Positions 8,248 through 16,141 are shown, numbered from the stretch's first letter. The stretch: 64,000 nt of DNA from Fretibacter sp964410285 (GCA_964410285.1 CAYPFR010000008.1:62001-126000); one strand, 5' to 3'. Notes: generated from the letters alone by a model not told the origin. Translations and numbers: made by a program.

Positions 8248-9090
8248 ATGTCCGACAAAGAAACAACTGAAGCCGCAGACGTCACCGAGGCGTGGCAGGC
8301 CTCTCAGGATCAAAAATCCAAAGCAAAAAAATTGCGCCTTTTTGCCTCGCTCTCTTGGGTCGTGGCAATCGGCACCGAAATCGCGGGCATTGCCTTGCTG
8401 ATGAAAAACAAATTTGATGAAGGCAATCTTGCGCTTTTAATCGGTATTCTGGTCGTCATTGCCGTCTTTGCGATTGCCGGTAGCGTTATGTGGAAAGCCG
8501 CCAACAAGCATGACCCAGCAAGCAAATCCGAGACCTTTAAGTTCTTTGTTCAAAATCAGCTCGGTGCGATTATTACCGTCATTGCCTTCTTGCCGCTTTT
8601 GGCACTGATCTTTCTTGATAAGGATATGGACCCGAAAAACAAGAAAATCGCAGGCGGCATTGGGGTCGCGTTGGCGGCGCTGGCGACTTTCGTGGGCGTG
8701 GATTTCGATCCGCCCTCTACGGAGCAATATACGCAAGACATGAGTGAATGTGCGGCGCAAATCAAAGCAAAGCTCCCGACAACTGCATGCTCCCCCGCCG
8801 TGGCAGAGCAAGCCCAGCAAATCGCCGACGACTCGGCAGCTGTGGCCGAGGCAACCAAAGATGCTGATAACCCCAATGGCCGCGATGTGGTTTACTGGAT
8901 TGCGCCAAAAGACGGGGCAGAGAAATCCTCATCCCCGCTCGTCTTCCATCTTTGCCCAGAGGTCAGTACCCTGCGCGGCAAAGTCGTCAATAGCGGCTCT
9001 GTGACAGAGGCCTATTCGCAAAATGCCGTGCGCCTGACCAAACAGATCAAGATGGAACAAAGGCAATGCGGGCTAATTCCGGCCGAATAG
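8248..9090 (+). CDS. Unrecognised four-helix membrane protein with C-terminal soluble domain
   Basis: 280 residues. The N-terminal 30 residues are polar and Lys-rich. Four hydrophobic segments follow, at about 32-53, 60-82, 103-124 and 134-152. A C-terminal domain of about 125 residues contains four cysteines (ECAAQ, ACSP, HLCPE, RQCG) that could form disulfides if periplasmic. No signal peptide or catalytic motif is seen and I do not recognise the family. Shine-Dalgarno AGGGGG lies 9 bases before the ATG. It is monocistronic: an 18-base palindrome precedes it and a terminator follows. A role in envelope or stress would be a guess. Confidence 0.8.
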   Translation: MSDKETTEAADVTEAWQASQDQKSKAKKLRLFASLSWVVAIGTEIAGIALLMKNKFDEGNLALLIGILVVIAVFAIAGSVMWKAANKHDPASKSETFKFFVQNQLGAIITVIAFLPLLALIFLDKDMDPKNKKIAGGIGVALAALATFVGVDFDPPSTEQYTQDMSECAAQIKAKLPTTACSPAVAEQAQQIADDSAAVAEATKDADNPNGRDVVYWIAPKDGAEKSSSPLVFHLCPEVSTLRGKVVNSGSVTEAYSQNAVRLTKQIKMEQRQCGLIPAE

Positions 9091-9119
9091 GCGCAGTCTA
9101 ACGAGGGAAATGGAGAAAC

Positions 9120-9146
9120 GGGCCTTCTTAACCGAAGGCCCATTTT
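9120..9146 (+). terminator. Intrinsic terminator between converging genes
   Basis: GGGCCTTC pairs with GAAGGCCC (8 bp, loop TTAACC), followed by ATTTT. It lies 29 bases after the membrane protein stop and directly against the end of the MerT-like gene. It may work in both directions, but the minus-strand U-tract is poor. Confidence 0.8.
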
Positions 9147-9534
9147 ACATGAGCAGCTTTGGTAAAACAAAGGCCGAGAACGCGCCGATCGCCCAGACGA
9201 TAAACCCTGCATAAAGAACATAGCCGCCTAGCGCGCGAAGGCGGGCGCAAGCCTTAGCTTGGGCAGGGTCAGCAGGGCACGGCAAGTTGCGCGTCATATA
9301 ACGCACGCCCCACGCCGCAAGCAGCAGAATAAATGAACCGCCAAACACCAGCGGCTTTCGCTCAGAAAGCCAGATTAATTGCGGCACATTTGACGTCAGC
9401 GAGGATAGCGCCGCCCCCATACCCAACGTAATCATGACAGCAGGTAAGGTACAGCAAATCAAAGTTGTAAGACTGGTGAGCAGGGCCACAGTTGGCGCGG
9501 CGGTTTCGCGAAAAGCTAGCTTTGTTTGACGCAT
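9145..9534 (-). CDS. MerT-like inner-membrane metal transport protein
   Basis: 129 residues with three hydrophobic segments (about 14-45, 62-80 and 98-125). A Cys-Cys pair in the first (LICCTLP, Cys27-28) and CPADPAQAKAC in the second loop reproduce the MerT layout, where both cysteine pairs relay Hg(II) inward. No merA, merB or merR is in the window, so mercury is not established; copper or another soft metal is possible. It is the last gene of the minus-strand cluster OMP-HMA-MerT, divergent from a CsoR-type repressor, and its start lies 38 bases past the HMA gene stop. Confidence 0.7.
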   Translation of the reverse strand: MRQTKLAFRETAAPTVALLTSLTTLICCTLPAVMITLGMGAALSSLTSNVPQLIWLSERKPLVFGGSFILLLAAWGVRYMTRNLPCPADPAQAKACARLRALGGYVLYAGFIVWAIGAFSAFVLPKLLM

Positions 9535-9572
9535 ATAAAGGCCTGTGGGTCTGATAGTTAGAACCGCTTATA

Positions 9573-9944
9573 TTATGGTTTGACGGGCGGTATAAATTCA
9601 GCGCCGTCCTTGCGCTTGATCTTGGTCGCCGTATAGCCAGCATTTTTAACCAGCTTCACGATCTCGGCATTGGAAAGCTCTGCCCCCGCAGCGAGCGCGA
9701 TAGAGAGGGTCTTGGTGTCCAAGTCCACGTAAGTCCCGCGCACTTCATCGCGTTTTTTAAACGTCTTATTGAGCGCGATTGAACAAAAATCACAGACCAG
9801 CCCGTTTAGCCCAACGGAAACATCGGCAATCTCGACAACCTGTACCCCGCTCATTTTTTTGTCTTTTGCATGAGCTGCGGCCGGCACGAGCGCGAAAGGC
9901 CCCGCCAGCAGAATTGCTATCATCAGATTTGAGCGTAATTTCAT
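9573..9944 (-). CDS. Secreted heavy-metal-associated (HMA/MerP-like) protein
   Basis: 123 residues. A signal peptide is clear: basic start, hydrophobic core, then PAAAHA before Lys. The mature part has one HMA-like ferredoxin fold with GLVCDFCSIAL (Cys51, Cys54), a variant of the GMxCxxC metal site, followed by the usual IVKLVKNAGYTAT strand/helix. Predicted to bind a soft metal ion in the periplasm and hand it to the MerT-like partner 38 bases downstream, as MerP does for MerT. The final residues are Pro/Lys rich. Metal identity is not shown by the sequence. Confidence 0.82.
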   Translation of the reverse strand: MKLRSNLMIAILLAGPFALVPAAAHAKDKKMSGVQVVEIADVSVGLNGLVCDFCSIALNKTFKKRDEVRGTYVDLDTKTLSIALAAGAELSNAEIVKLVKNAGYTATKIKRKDGAEFIPPVKP

Positions 9945-9970
9945 ATTGGTCTCCTCATGCCCCGAACGGG

Positions 9971-10651
9971 CTAAAAGCGGTGAATATAATTGAGCAAAGC
10001 TTCCCCTTGGTCGTCAACACCCAGTTCCAGTAGAGACGGACCTTTAAACAGGCGTAATATCAGCGAAGCGCCAAGATTGTCTTCGCTTTGCAGACCATCA
10101 CTTTCGGGGCGGTGATGCCCCTCGACCATAATCCAGCTATGCAGCGCCCCTGTATTGGCGACATAGGGCGCAATACCCAGTCGGGCATGATAGTTGGAGG
10201 CATCTCCAAACCGGCCATTGTCCCAATATTCGGCGCTAGCGGAGACAAAATAGCGCCGCGTTTCCCAATCTCCCGAGAGGCCCAAAAAAACCGCGCCATC
10301 AGAAGCCCGCTTCACCCGCAAATCATCGCGATCAATATTATCTACTGCCTGCCCTGCGCCAAGCCTAAAATAGAGATTGGCTTGACTGTCTGGCGCGTTC
10401 CAGCGCTTCATCAGCCGGTTGAGCTGCGCGCCCGTAAAGGTGAAGTCTTCGCCGCGGTCATAGCGAACCCGAAGACCCACGCTATGGGCAGGATCCAAGG
10501 TATAGTGCACATGAGCGCTATTTTGAAACGCATCATTTCGCAGCATGAGCGTCCAGCCACCAGGATAAGAGACCGGGCGCGCCTGAGCGGCGGGCGCAAA
10601 TAAGAGCGGCATTAGCGCCGCAGTGATTAAAATGATTGCACATCTTCGCAT
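9971..10651 (-). CDS. Putative outer-membrane beta-barrel protein of the metal cluster
   Basis: 226 residues with a signal peptide ending at about AAQA. The mature part alternates polar and hydrophobic residues with many aromatic strand ends (RYFVSASAEYW, LGASLILRLF, LLELGVD) and ends in HRF. A C-terminal Phe is typical of outer-membrane barrels, here about 8-10 strands. I do not recognise a named family. It is first in the minus-strand cluster, and its start codon is overlapped by the proposed CsoR operator, so metal-controlled expression is likely. A role in metal passage or sensing is inference. Confidence 0.72.
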   Translation of the reverse strand: MRRCAIILITAALMPLLFAPAAQARPVSYPGGWTLMLRNDAFQNSAHVHYTLDPAHSVGLRVRYDRGEDFTFTGAQLNRLMKRWNAPDSQANLYFRLGAGQAVDNIDRDDLRVKRASDGAVFLGLSGDWETRRYFVSASAEYWDNGRFGDASNYHARLGIAPYVANTGALHSWIMVEGHHRPESDGLQSEDNLGASLILRLFKGPSLLELGVDDQGEALLNYIHRF

Positions 10652-10668
10652 ACCCCCCTATGGTATAT
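10650..10668. promoter_or_regulatory. Candidate CsoR-type operator
   Basis: ATACCCCCCTATGGTAT: arms ATACC and GGTAT flank a C6/G6 tract. This matches the known CsoR/RcnR style of G-tract with AT-rich inverted repeat. It overlaps the first codon of the outer-membrane protein gene and lies about 55 bases from the repressor start, so binding could shut both divergent units. Confidence 0.7.
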
Positions 10669-10722
10669 ATTGAAATCGTTATCAACCCATAACTCCATCA
10701 CTTTACACAACGAAAGCTCGAT

Positions 10723-11001
10723 ATGGTAGAAGATCGCAAATCCCGACGCGCGGGGAGTCTTAAGCGTTTATCCCGCATTGAGGGCCAGATTGGCGGGCTT
10801 CAACGCATGATAGAAGCTGACCGTTATTGCGTCGACATTCTTGTACAAATCAAAGCTGCCAGCGCCGCGCTTAAAAAGGTCGAGGCAGAATTGCTAAAGG
10901 ATCATGTTGATCACTGTATTGCCGCCGCTATTGCCAATGATGACATATCTGAGCGCAAAGAAAAAATCGCGGAATTAGTCGATTTGCTTGCCAAGCGTTA
11001 G
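10723..11001 (+). CDS. CsoR-type metal-sensing repressor (DUF156 family)
   Basis: 92 residues, all-helical CsoR/RcnR/FrmR family. The Cu(I) ligand set of CsoR is conserved: Cys36 (RYCVDIL), His61 and Cys65 (DHVDHC), with the same numbering as mycobacterial CsoR as recalled. RcnR's N-terminal His and FrmR's pattern are absent, so a thiol-type Cu(I)-like sensor fits best. Basic N-terminal helix residues (KRLSRIEGQIGGLQRMI) are the DNA-binding face. It is divergent from the OMP-HMA-MerT operon with a G-tract operator between. Derepression by soft metal is the likely mechanism. The actual metal is uncertain because MerT-like transport suggests Hg. Confidence 0.88.
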   Translation: MVEDRKSRRAGSLKRLSRIEGQIGGLQRMIEADRYCVDILVQIKAASAALKKVEAELLKDHVDHCIAAAIANDDISERKEKIAELVDLLAKR

Positions 11002-11021
11002 CGGGAGCATCACCTCGGGGG

Positions 11022-12311
11022 TTAGCTAAAGCCCCAAACCACTGGCACATCCGCCAGTGCCTCCTGATAATAACTCTGAAAGCCCGGCATTTTGACCTGA
11101 TTAAGGAAACTTGAATAGGCGAGATAGGATACTAGAAAGCGCAAATCCTTAGCCCATGGCGGCATGTATTTGGGAGCGGTTAGCACGCCCTCACCGGCCA
11201 AATAGGCAATGGCCGGCAAGTCTTCTATATCCATCTTCCCTGAAAACACGATACGGATCAGATCGGCGCGGCCCAGTTTGACTACGCTGCGCATGTAGTT
11301 ATGCACGCGCAGCAGCCCGTTGAGATAAACCAAATCTTTGGTAAAGGGCGCGCCCCCGCCCACAAGCCCGCCGCGAAAAACGCGCCGCGCATTTTCATAA
11401 GCTTGCTCGCGTTCCCCCGTGCGCGGGAGGTAAAACTCATATACTTCCTTAAAATCCGCGCCATTAATTGCCATATCGATCGCTAAAACGCGGTCAGATA
11501 AGCGGCGAAAGCGGCGCGGGTCCATTGCCCCGCTAATCATTTCGGCAAAGACCGCAAGGCCCTCTTGCACTTCTGTTGTGCCAGCATGTGCACGGCCCAA
11601 TATGGGGAAATTTTCCTGCGCGCGCCCGTTAAGTGCGGTGGCGACATGAATGAGGGCCTCATGTTGCAAAAGCTGCTCAATATCGCGTTCGGTGAAGTTT
11701 GCGCCTCTGCGTACGCGAATGCGGCGCGCGCCCGCAGACGCTTTAGCCGAAAGATGCGGCACGACTTTAACCCTGGGCGCAACATCCCCGAAATGCCGAT
11801 TAAGATGCGGGCGAAGCCGTTTCGCAAATTCGCCGGCCGTAAGGGTATTTTGATAGCCCTCCATGACCAATTTTTCAAAATCCAGTTCCTCCAGCGAGGC
11901 TTCCATATGCAGCGCCAGATCAAGCACGCGGGTCTTGCGGTCAATCATTAGCTTCGTCGGCGCGCCAAACAACGTCTTTGAATGGGCATGAAACTCCGAC
12001 GTGCCCCGGGCCTGCACAAGCGAAATTGTCGCCGTTAATTCATCACAGACCCGGCGTAACCATGCCATGACGGGATGATCACCGCTCAGCAAGCGCCGCG
12101 CGCCTTCAATGGTCTCACGGGCGCCCGAGCTATCAACGCTCAAATATTCAGGCTGCGGCAGGCGGCCATCACGCAAGAATTTCACGCGCAATGCATCATC
12201 CCATTCCATGGCGCGCAGCAAAGGTAGGCCTTTCGCCGCGGCGCTCAGCGCGCCGGCCGCCCGCTTTGCGGCCGCCATCGACTTTGGGGAAAGTTTATCC
12301 ATGCCGCACAT
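11022..12311 (-). CDS. QEGLA-motif / DUF1704 putative zinc metallopeptidase
   Basis: 429 residues. It carries HEALIH (HExxxH, 217-222) and, downstream, TTEVQEGLAVFAE (QEGLA, 249-253), the two hallmarks of the flavohemoglobin-expression-modulating QEGLA family (DUF1704). Family knowledge: the eukaryotic relatives MATCAP/KIAA0895 are tyrosine carboxypeptidases using an HExxxH zinc site with a further Glu; the bacterial substrate is unknown. No signal peptide, so it is cytosolic. It stands alone, 21 bases beyond the convergent csoR stop and 54 bases past the metF stop. The start could also be ATG at 12302. Confidence 0.82.
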   Translation of the reverse strand: MCGMDKLSPKSMAAAKRAAGALSAAAKGLPLLRAMEWDDALRVKFLRDGRLPQPEYLSVDSSGARETIEGARRLLSGDHPVMAWLRRVCDELTATISLVQARGTSEFHAHSKTLFGAPTKLMIDRKTRVLDLALHMEASLEELDFEKLVMEGYQNTLTAGEFAKRLRPHLNRHFGDVAPRVKVVPHLSAKASAGARRIRVRRGANFTERDIEQLLQHEALIHVATALNGRAQENFPILGRAHAGTTEVQEGLAVFAEMISGAMDPRRFRRLSDRVLAIDMAINGADFKEVYEFYLPRTGEREQAYENARRVFRGGLVGGGAPFTKDLVYLNGLLRVHNYMRSVVKLGRADLIRIVFSGKMDIEDLPAIAYLAGEGVLTAPKYMPPWAKDLRFLVSYLAYSSFLNQVKMPGFQSYYQEALADVPVVWGFS

Positions 12312-12364
12312 CTAATCTGCGCCGCGCGCGCTGTCACCTGTTTTGGCGCCTGCGCGCGCCCACG

Positions 12365-13261
12365 CTAGGCTGCGCGGGATTTTAGCCCTAACACGCGGCT
12401 GACCACAAAGGCGATTTCGGGCTTGTTGAGCGTGTAAAGGTGAAAACTGTTCTGGCCTTGCTCTTTGAGCTGGTTGATCATTTCACTCACCAGAGAGGCT
12501 GTCAGAATTTTTCGGGTTTCTGCCTGATCCTCCAGTCCGTCAAACATCTCCCCGTAGCGCGCGGGAATAGCCACGCCGCACATGCCCGCCATACGCTGCA
12601 CTGCGCCGAAATTTGGCTGCATCATTATGCCCGGCGTGACTTCGATGTTGATGCTGGCTTTTTCGATCCGGTCGAGAAAACGGAAATATGGCTCCGCGGA
12701 TAGAAAAAACTGAGTGATCGCGCGGCTTGCGCCGGCGTCGACTTTGCGGCGAAGATTATCCATCTCAACGTCCCAATTGCCGCTTTCAGGATGACGTTCA
12801 GGGTAGGCCGCCACAGAAATTTCAAAATCATGACGCGCCTTCAAACCCGCAACAAGATCTGAGCCATAGGGATAGCCTCCCTCGACGGGGCGATATTGAC
12901 CGTCCATGCCCTCTGGCGGATCCCCTCTTAGGGCAACAATATGCTTGACGCCTGCGTCCCAATATTCATCTGCGATCTGATCAATATCCGATTGCGAAGC
13001 ACCAACACAGGTCAGATGGGCCGCCGCAGATATGCCGCGCTTTTGTACCAACTCCTTGACAACGTTAAACGTGCGCTCACGCGTCGAGCCCCCTGCCCCG
13101 TAAGTGACGGAGACAAAATCAGGCGACAGCGGCGCGAGCGCGTCAACGCAGGTCCACAGCGCCTTTTCCATCTTCGCCGTTTTCGGCGGGAAAAATTCAT
13201 AGCTGACAACGGGACTCGCGCCGGGTTTTGCAGCTGATTGGTGTGCGGAAGAGAGTGTCAT
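12365..13261 (-). CDS. metF: 5,10-methylenetetrahydrofolate reductase
   Basis: 298 residues, full length. YEFFPPKT at the N-terminus holds the catalytic Glu, FVSVTYGAGGS the FAD-site strand, and HLTCVGASQSDI, ALRGDPPEG and ITQFFLS are typical MetF blocks. It reduces methylene-THF to methyl-THF with NADH/FAD for methionine synthesis. The start overlaps the stop of the upstream ArsR-methyltransferase gene by 4 bases (ATGA), so the two are translationally coupled and metF is probably under that regulator. No metH is in the window. Confidence 0.96.
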   Translation of the reverse strand: MTLSSAHQSAAKPGASPVVSYEFFPPKTAKMEKALWTCVDALAPLSPDFVSVTYGAGGSTRERTFNVVKELVQKRGISAAAHLTCVGASQSDIDQIADEYWDAGVKHIVALRGDPPEGMDGQYRPVEGGYPYGSDLVAGLKARHDFEISVAAYPERHPESGNWDVEMDNLRRKVDAGASRAITQFFLSAEPYFRFLDRIEKASINIEVTPGIMMQPNFGAVQRMAGMCGVAIPARYGEMFDGLEDQAETRKILTASLVSEMINQLKEQGQNSFHLYTLNKPEIAFVVSRVLGLKSRAA

Positions 13262-14220
13262 GAGGCAGAAGCTTTCAGTAAGGGAGCGCGTTTAAACGCC
13301 CATATTTTTACATTCGGACGGCTCGGGTCCTGTGATTTCACGGACTCGGTGCCAGAAAGGGATAGATCATAAGCGCTCGCCCAATGGGACATGTCGGCAT
13401 CGGTAAACCCTAGGCGGCGGTGCGCATAAATTTCTCGAAACTCGTCCATTTTATGGCTTTCGAAATCAACGATCAGCAAACAGCCATCGGGCGCGAGCAG
13501 ACGCGCAGCCTCTTTGATGGCCTCTGACGGGTCCTCCAAATAATGCAGAACTTGATGCAGGGTCACGAGCTGCGCAGCGGCGGTTTTAAGCGGCGCGGCC
13601 AGCAAATCGCCTTGGCGGACTTTCAGGTGTTTATGCCCCGCAGCCGCCAAATTATGGCGGGCCACCTTTAGCATATCGACATTGTTATCAATACCGGAAC
13701 CCCTCGCGGCGCGGTCGGCAAAGACAGCCAAAACTCGTCCCGTTCCTGTGCCCAGATCAACCATATATTCAAACGGACCTTCGCCGGCAAGTTCGCGCAT
13801 CTTTAGCTCAATATCGTTTCGCGGCAGATATTCATCACCCAATTGCCCGCGGTCATTCGCAACAGACGCAAAAAAGGCCTCCGCCTTTTGCGCCCGCTCG
13901 GCCCGCACGTCTTGCAGGCGCTCTAGATCGGCGATTAGGATCTCATGATCGTTTGGCAATGCCCCCAGCGCTGTTGCCACAAGAGCAGAAATCACCGCAT
14001 TGCCCCGCCGCAGGCGCGAAAACACCCAGCTCCCCTCTTTTAGCCGTTCAATAATGCCGGCCCCCTCCAGCGAATTGATATATTGCGTCACTCGCGGCTG
14101 CGAGATCTCTAATATTTGCACAAGCTCGCTTATCGTCAGCTCCCCATGCGAGAGCAGAGCCAAAATACGAAGGCGCTCGCTATGGCCAAGAACCTTGAAA
14201 GTTTGAACAACCTTTTCCAT
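13258..14220 (-). CDS. ArsR-type winged-helix regulator fused to a SAM-dependent methyltransferase
   Basis: 320 residues. Residues 1-90 form an ArsR winged helix (HSERLRILALLSHGELTISELVQILEISQPRVTQYINSLEGAGII) without the usual metal-binding ELCVCDL cysteines. Residues about 140-260 are a class I methyltransferase: MVDLGTGTGRVLAVF is motif I, GIDNN the acidic turn, and DLLAAPLKTAAAQLVTLHQVLHYL motifs II-III. Inference: the domain senses SAM or SAH and the protein controls metF, coupled by an ATGA overlap. Similar fusions sit beside methionine-cycle genes in other alphaproteobacteria (recollection). A candidate operator lies 32-53 bases upstream. Confidence 0.88.
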   Translation of the reverse strand: MEKVVQTFKVLGHSERLRILALLSHGELTISELVQILEISQPRVTQYINSLEGAGIIERLKEGSWVFSRLRRGNAVISALVATALGALPNDHEILIADLERLQDVRAERAQKAEAFFASVANDRGQLGDEYLPRNDIELKMRELAGEGPFEYMVDLGTGTGRVLAVFADRAARGSGIDNNVDMLKVARHNLAAAGHKHLKVRQGDLLAAPLKTAAAQLVTLHQVLHYLEDPSEAIKEAARLLAPDGCLLIVDFESHKMDEFREIYAHRRLGFTDADMSHWASAYDLSLSGTESVKSQDPSRPNVKIWAFKRAPLLKASAS

Positions 14221-14251
14221 ACAAGCAGCATAGCAAACCGCTTCAAAAAAG

Positions 14252-14273
14252 TATATAAGAAAACCTTTATATG
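14252..14273. promoter_or_regulatory. Candidate operator upstream of the ArsR-methyltransferase/metF operon
   Basis: TATATAA and TTATATG form an imperfect inverted repeat (6 of 7 pairs) around an eight-base centre. It is AT-rich within a GC-richer context and 32 bases before the regulator start, a fitting place for autoregulation by a winged-helix dimer. The remainder of 14221-14586 holds the short repeat below and the rplU promoter; no ORF or known riboswitch was seen. Confidence 0.45.
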
Positions 14274-14410
14274 TTTTGCTGGTATCTTTGGATAATTCGC
14301 TCCATTTCGGGCGATTTTCAGCCTGAGAGAGTCAATACGTCATGTCCAGCGCCGGCCAGCGCGCCCACAACGGACTTTAGCATTCTGCGCTTTCCTGATA
14401 ATGCGGGGAT

Positions 14411-14437
14411 GGACAGCGGTGGACAGCGGTGGACAGC
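14411..14437. repeat. 10-bp tandem repeat, 2.7 copies
   Basis: GGACAGCGGT occurs twice in tandem, then GGACAGC. It lies between the ArsR/metF and rplU promoters. Probably replication slippage; no function assigned. Confidence 0.7.
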
Positions 14438-14470
14438 CAGAATATCCGCCCTTTTCGTGCAAAAGCAGCG

Positions 14471-14498
14471 TTGACTTTGATTTGGCAAGGGTTATAAA
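14471..14498 (+). promoter_or_regulatory. Sigma-70-type promoter for rplU-rpmA
   Basis: TTGACT at 14471-14476 and TATAAA at 14493-14498 with a 16-base spacer, about 90 bases before the L21 start. This is the best consensus promoter seen in the window, as expected for a ribosomal protein operon. Confidence 0.75.
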
Positions 14499-14586
14499 CC
14501 GCCCAACTTGGCTGCACTGCGTGCGGCCTTAATCTATTTATGCGGCTACCCTTCATCGAAGCCCGCCGCAGCGTAAGGACAAGGCA

Positions 14587-14898
14587 ATGTTTGCAGTTAT
14601 CCAGACAGGCGGAAAGCAATATAAAGTCTCAAAAGACGATATTATCATCGTTGAGCGCCTTGACGGCGATGCCGGTGCGAAGGTGAAATTTGACGATGTG
14701 CTCATGGCGGGTACGGACGGCGACGTAAAAGTCGGCGCGCCGCTTCTTAAGGGGGCCGGCGTGACGGGTGAAGTGCTGGAACAGCGCAAAGGTAATAAGG
14801 TGCTTGTTTTCAAAAAGAAGCGCCGCCAAAACTATCGCCGCAAAAAAGGTCATCGCCAAGTCGAGACTGTTGTTAAAATTACAAGCATCAAAGCCTAA
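14587..14898 (+). CDS. rplU: 50S ribosomal protein L21
   Basis: 103 residues, normal length. MFAVIQTGGKQYKVSKDD is the L21 N-terminus. The C-terminal FKKKRRQNYRRKKGHRQ is the rRNA-binding basic segment (L21 signature), ending in TVVKITSI. First gene of the rplU-rpmA operon, 25 bases before rpmA, preceded by a good promoter. Binds 23S rRNA in the large subunit. Confidence 0.98.
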   Translation: MFAVIQTGGKQYKVSKDDIIIVERLDGDAGAKVKFDDVLMAGTDGDVKVGAPLLKGAGVTGEVLEQRKGNKVLVFKKKRRQNYRRKKGHRQVETVVKITSIKA

Positions 14899-14923
14899 TC
14901 GGCTTTAGCTAGAGGAGACTCCC

Positions 14924-15193
14924 ATGGCACATAAAAAAGCTGGTGGTTCATCAAATAACGGCCGCGATAGCGCGGGCCGCCGCCTTGGCGTCAAGAAATC
15001 AGGCGGCCAAGCCGTGATTCCTGGGAACATTATTATTCGCCAACGTGGCACCAAATATTATCCGGGTACGAACGTTGGCATGGGTAAAGACCACACGCTA
15101 TTTGCGCTGACGGAAGGCCGTGTCGAGTTTGTGACAAAACGCAATGACCGCACATTTGTCTCTGTAGCCCCACTGGCCAAAGCCGCAGAATAG
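14924..15193 (+). CDS. rpmA: 50S ribosomal protein L27
   Basis: 89 residues. MAHKKAGGSSNNGRDSAGRRLGVKKSGGQ is the conserved N-terminus that reaches the peptidyl transferase centre. IIIRQRGTKYYPGTNVGMGKDHTLFAL is the L27 signature. There is no cleavable N-terminal leader as in Firmicutes. Shine-Dalgarno GAGGAG lies before the ATG. Followed by a strong terminator at 15244-15273. Confidence 0.98.
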   Translation: MAHKKAGGSSNNGRDSAGRRLGVKKSGGQAVIPGNIIIRQRGTKYYPGTNVGMGKDHTLFALTEGRVEFVTKRNDRTFVSVAPLAKAAE

Positions 15194-15243
15194 CAGCCCA
15201 ACATAACGGGTTGCCCCTCAAGAGAGGCGATCCGAGAAAAGCA

Positions 15244-15273
15244 GGGAAATCGGGTCGCCGGTTTCCCTTTTTT
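15244..15273 (+). terminator. Intrinsic terminator of rplU-rpmA
   Basis: A 10-bp stem (15244-15253 with 15258-15267, one T-G wobble, GTCG loop) starting GGGAAA and ending TTTCCC, then six T. It separates the ribosomal protein operon from the GNAT gene. Confidence 0.93.
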
Positions 15274-15390
15274 GTGACTCAAGGTGAATTGAGCACAAAA
15301 TAAATTCCCTGCACACATAACTGTCACATAGCGCTGCTATTGCGCATGAAGTGACAAGAGGCCCGGCGAAACTGGCCGCAGGAGATTAAA

Positions 15391-16065
15391 ATGAGACAGG
15401 TTTTGACAACTGACCGCTTAACACTTCGTCCCTTAACCCTAAAGGACGCGGCTTGGTTCTCGCGCTATGCAGGCCGGCCCGAAGTCGCTCGCATGACAGG
15501 ATCCGTGACCACCAATATCACGGCAATGGAAGCTGAGTTTTGGATCATGCGAAATCTATCCCGCCAAGAGCGCGGCCTTGCGCATATATATGTGATAGAA
15601 CAAAACGCCGAACAGGGCAGCGGCAAAGCTATCGGGATGATCGATTTATTCAAACGCAGCGAAGATAGCGCGCTTGAAATCGGATACTCCCTCATGCCTG
15701 ATTTTTGGGGTCAAGGCTTTATGTTTGAAGCCTGCGAGGCCGTGATAGGCGAAGCAAGGCGCACGCTTGGCGCCGCGCGGATCATTGCGGGCGTGTTTAT
15801 TGACAATCCTGCAAGCCTTCGTCTTTTGCATAAGCTTGGCTTCACCTCTGCCCGCACGCATGAGGAGTGGTTTTCTATGGGCCGTATGGAAAAAGCCAAA
15901 GGCGTTACGCTAACCTTGGAAATGCCGCCGCTGGAGGCAAAGGCGAACGTTTTTTCCGCTGAAGATAAAGGCCAGCCGTTTCCCTCGCCGGAAACCGGAA
16001 AAAGCGCTATCTCTCATCGCAGTCATGACTTGCCTGCCCGTGATAAAATCGCCATTAGAGCCTAG
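15391..16065 (+). CDS. GNAT acetyltransferase, RimJ/RimL type
   Basis: 224 residues. TDRLTLRPLTLKDAAW is the RimJ-like opening, EIGYSLMPDFWGQGFMFEAC the acetyl-CoA binding motif A, and DNPASLRLLHKLGF motif B. About 45 C-terminal residues are a polar extension without recognisable fold. Family knowledge: N-acetylation of protein N-termini or small molecules; substrate unknown. A GNAT gene in this position between rpmA and obgE is common in alphaproteobacteria (recollection). GGAG lies about 8 bases before the ATG. Confidence 0.88.
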   Translation: MRQVLTTDRLTLRPLTLKDAAWFSRYAGRPEVARMTGSVTTNITAMEAEFWIMRNLSRQERGLAHIYVIEQNAEQGSGKAIGMIDLFKRSEDSALEIGYSLMPDFWGQGFMFEACEAVIGEARRTLGAARIIAGVFIDNPASLRLLHKLGFTSARTHEEWFSMGRMEKAKGVTLTLEMPPLEAKANVFSAEDKGQPFPSPETGKSAISHRSHDLPARDKIAIRA

Positions 16066-16141
16066 CGCCCCAAACTCGTGAAGGGCGGCTCAAAACGCAT
16101 GAAGAATGGCAATCACTTTTGGTTTGCCGAAAAGGCCCGTC

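Noticed and set aside
14221..14586. SAM or SAH riboswitch upstream of the metF operon
   Set aside because: The region was considered because of the methionine role, but no recognisable SAM-II/SAH aptamer pairing was found; an AT inverted repeat explains control better.
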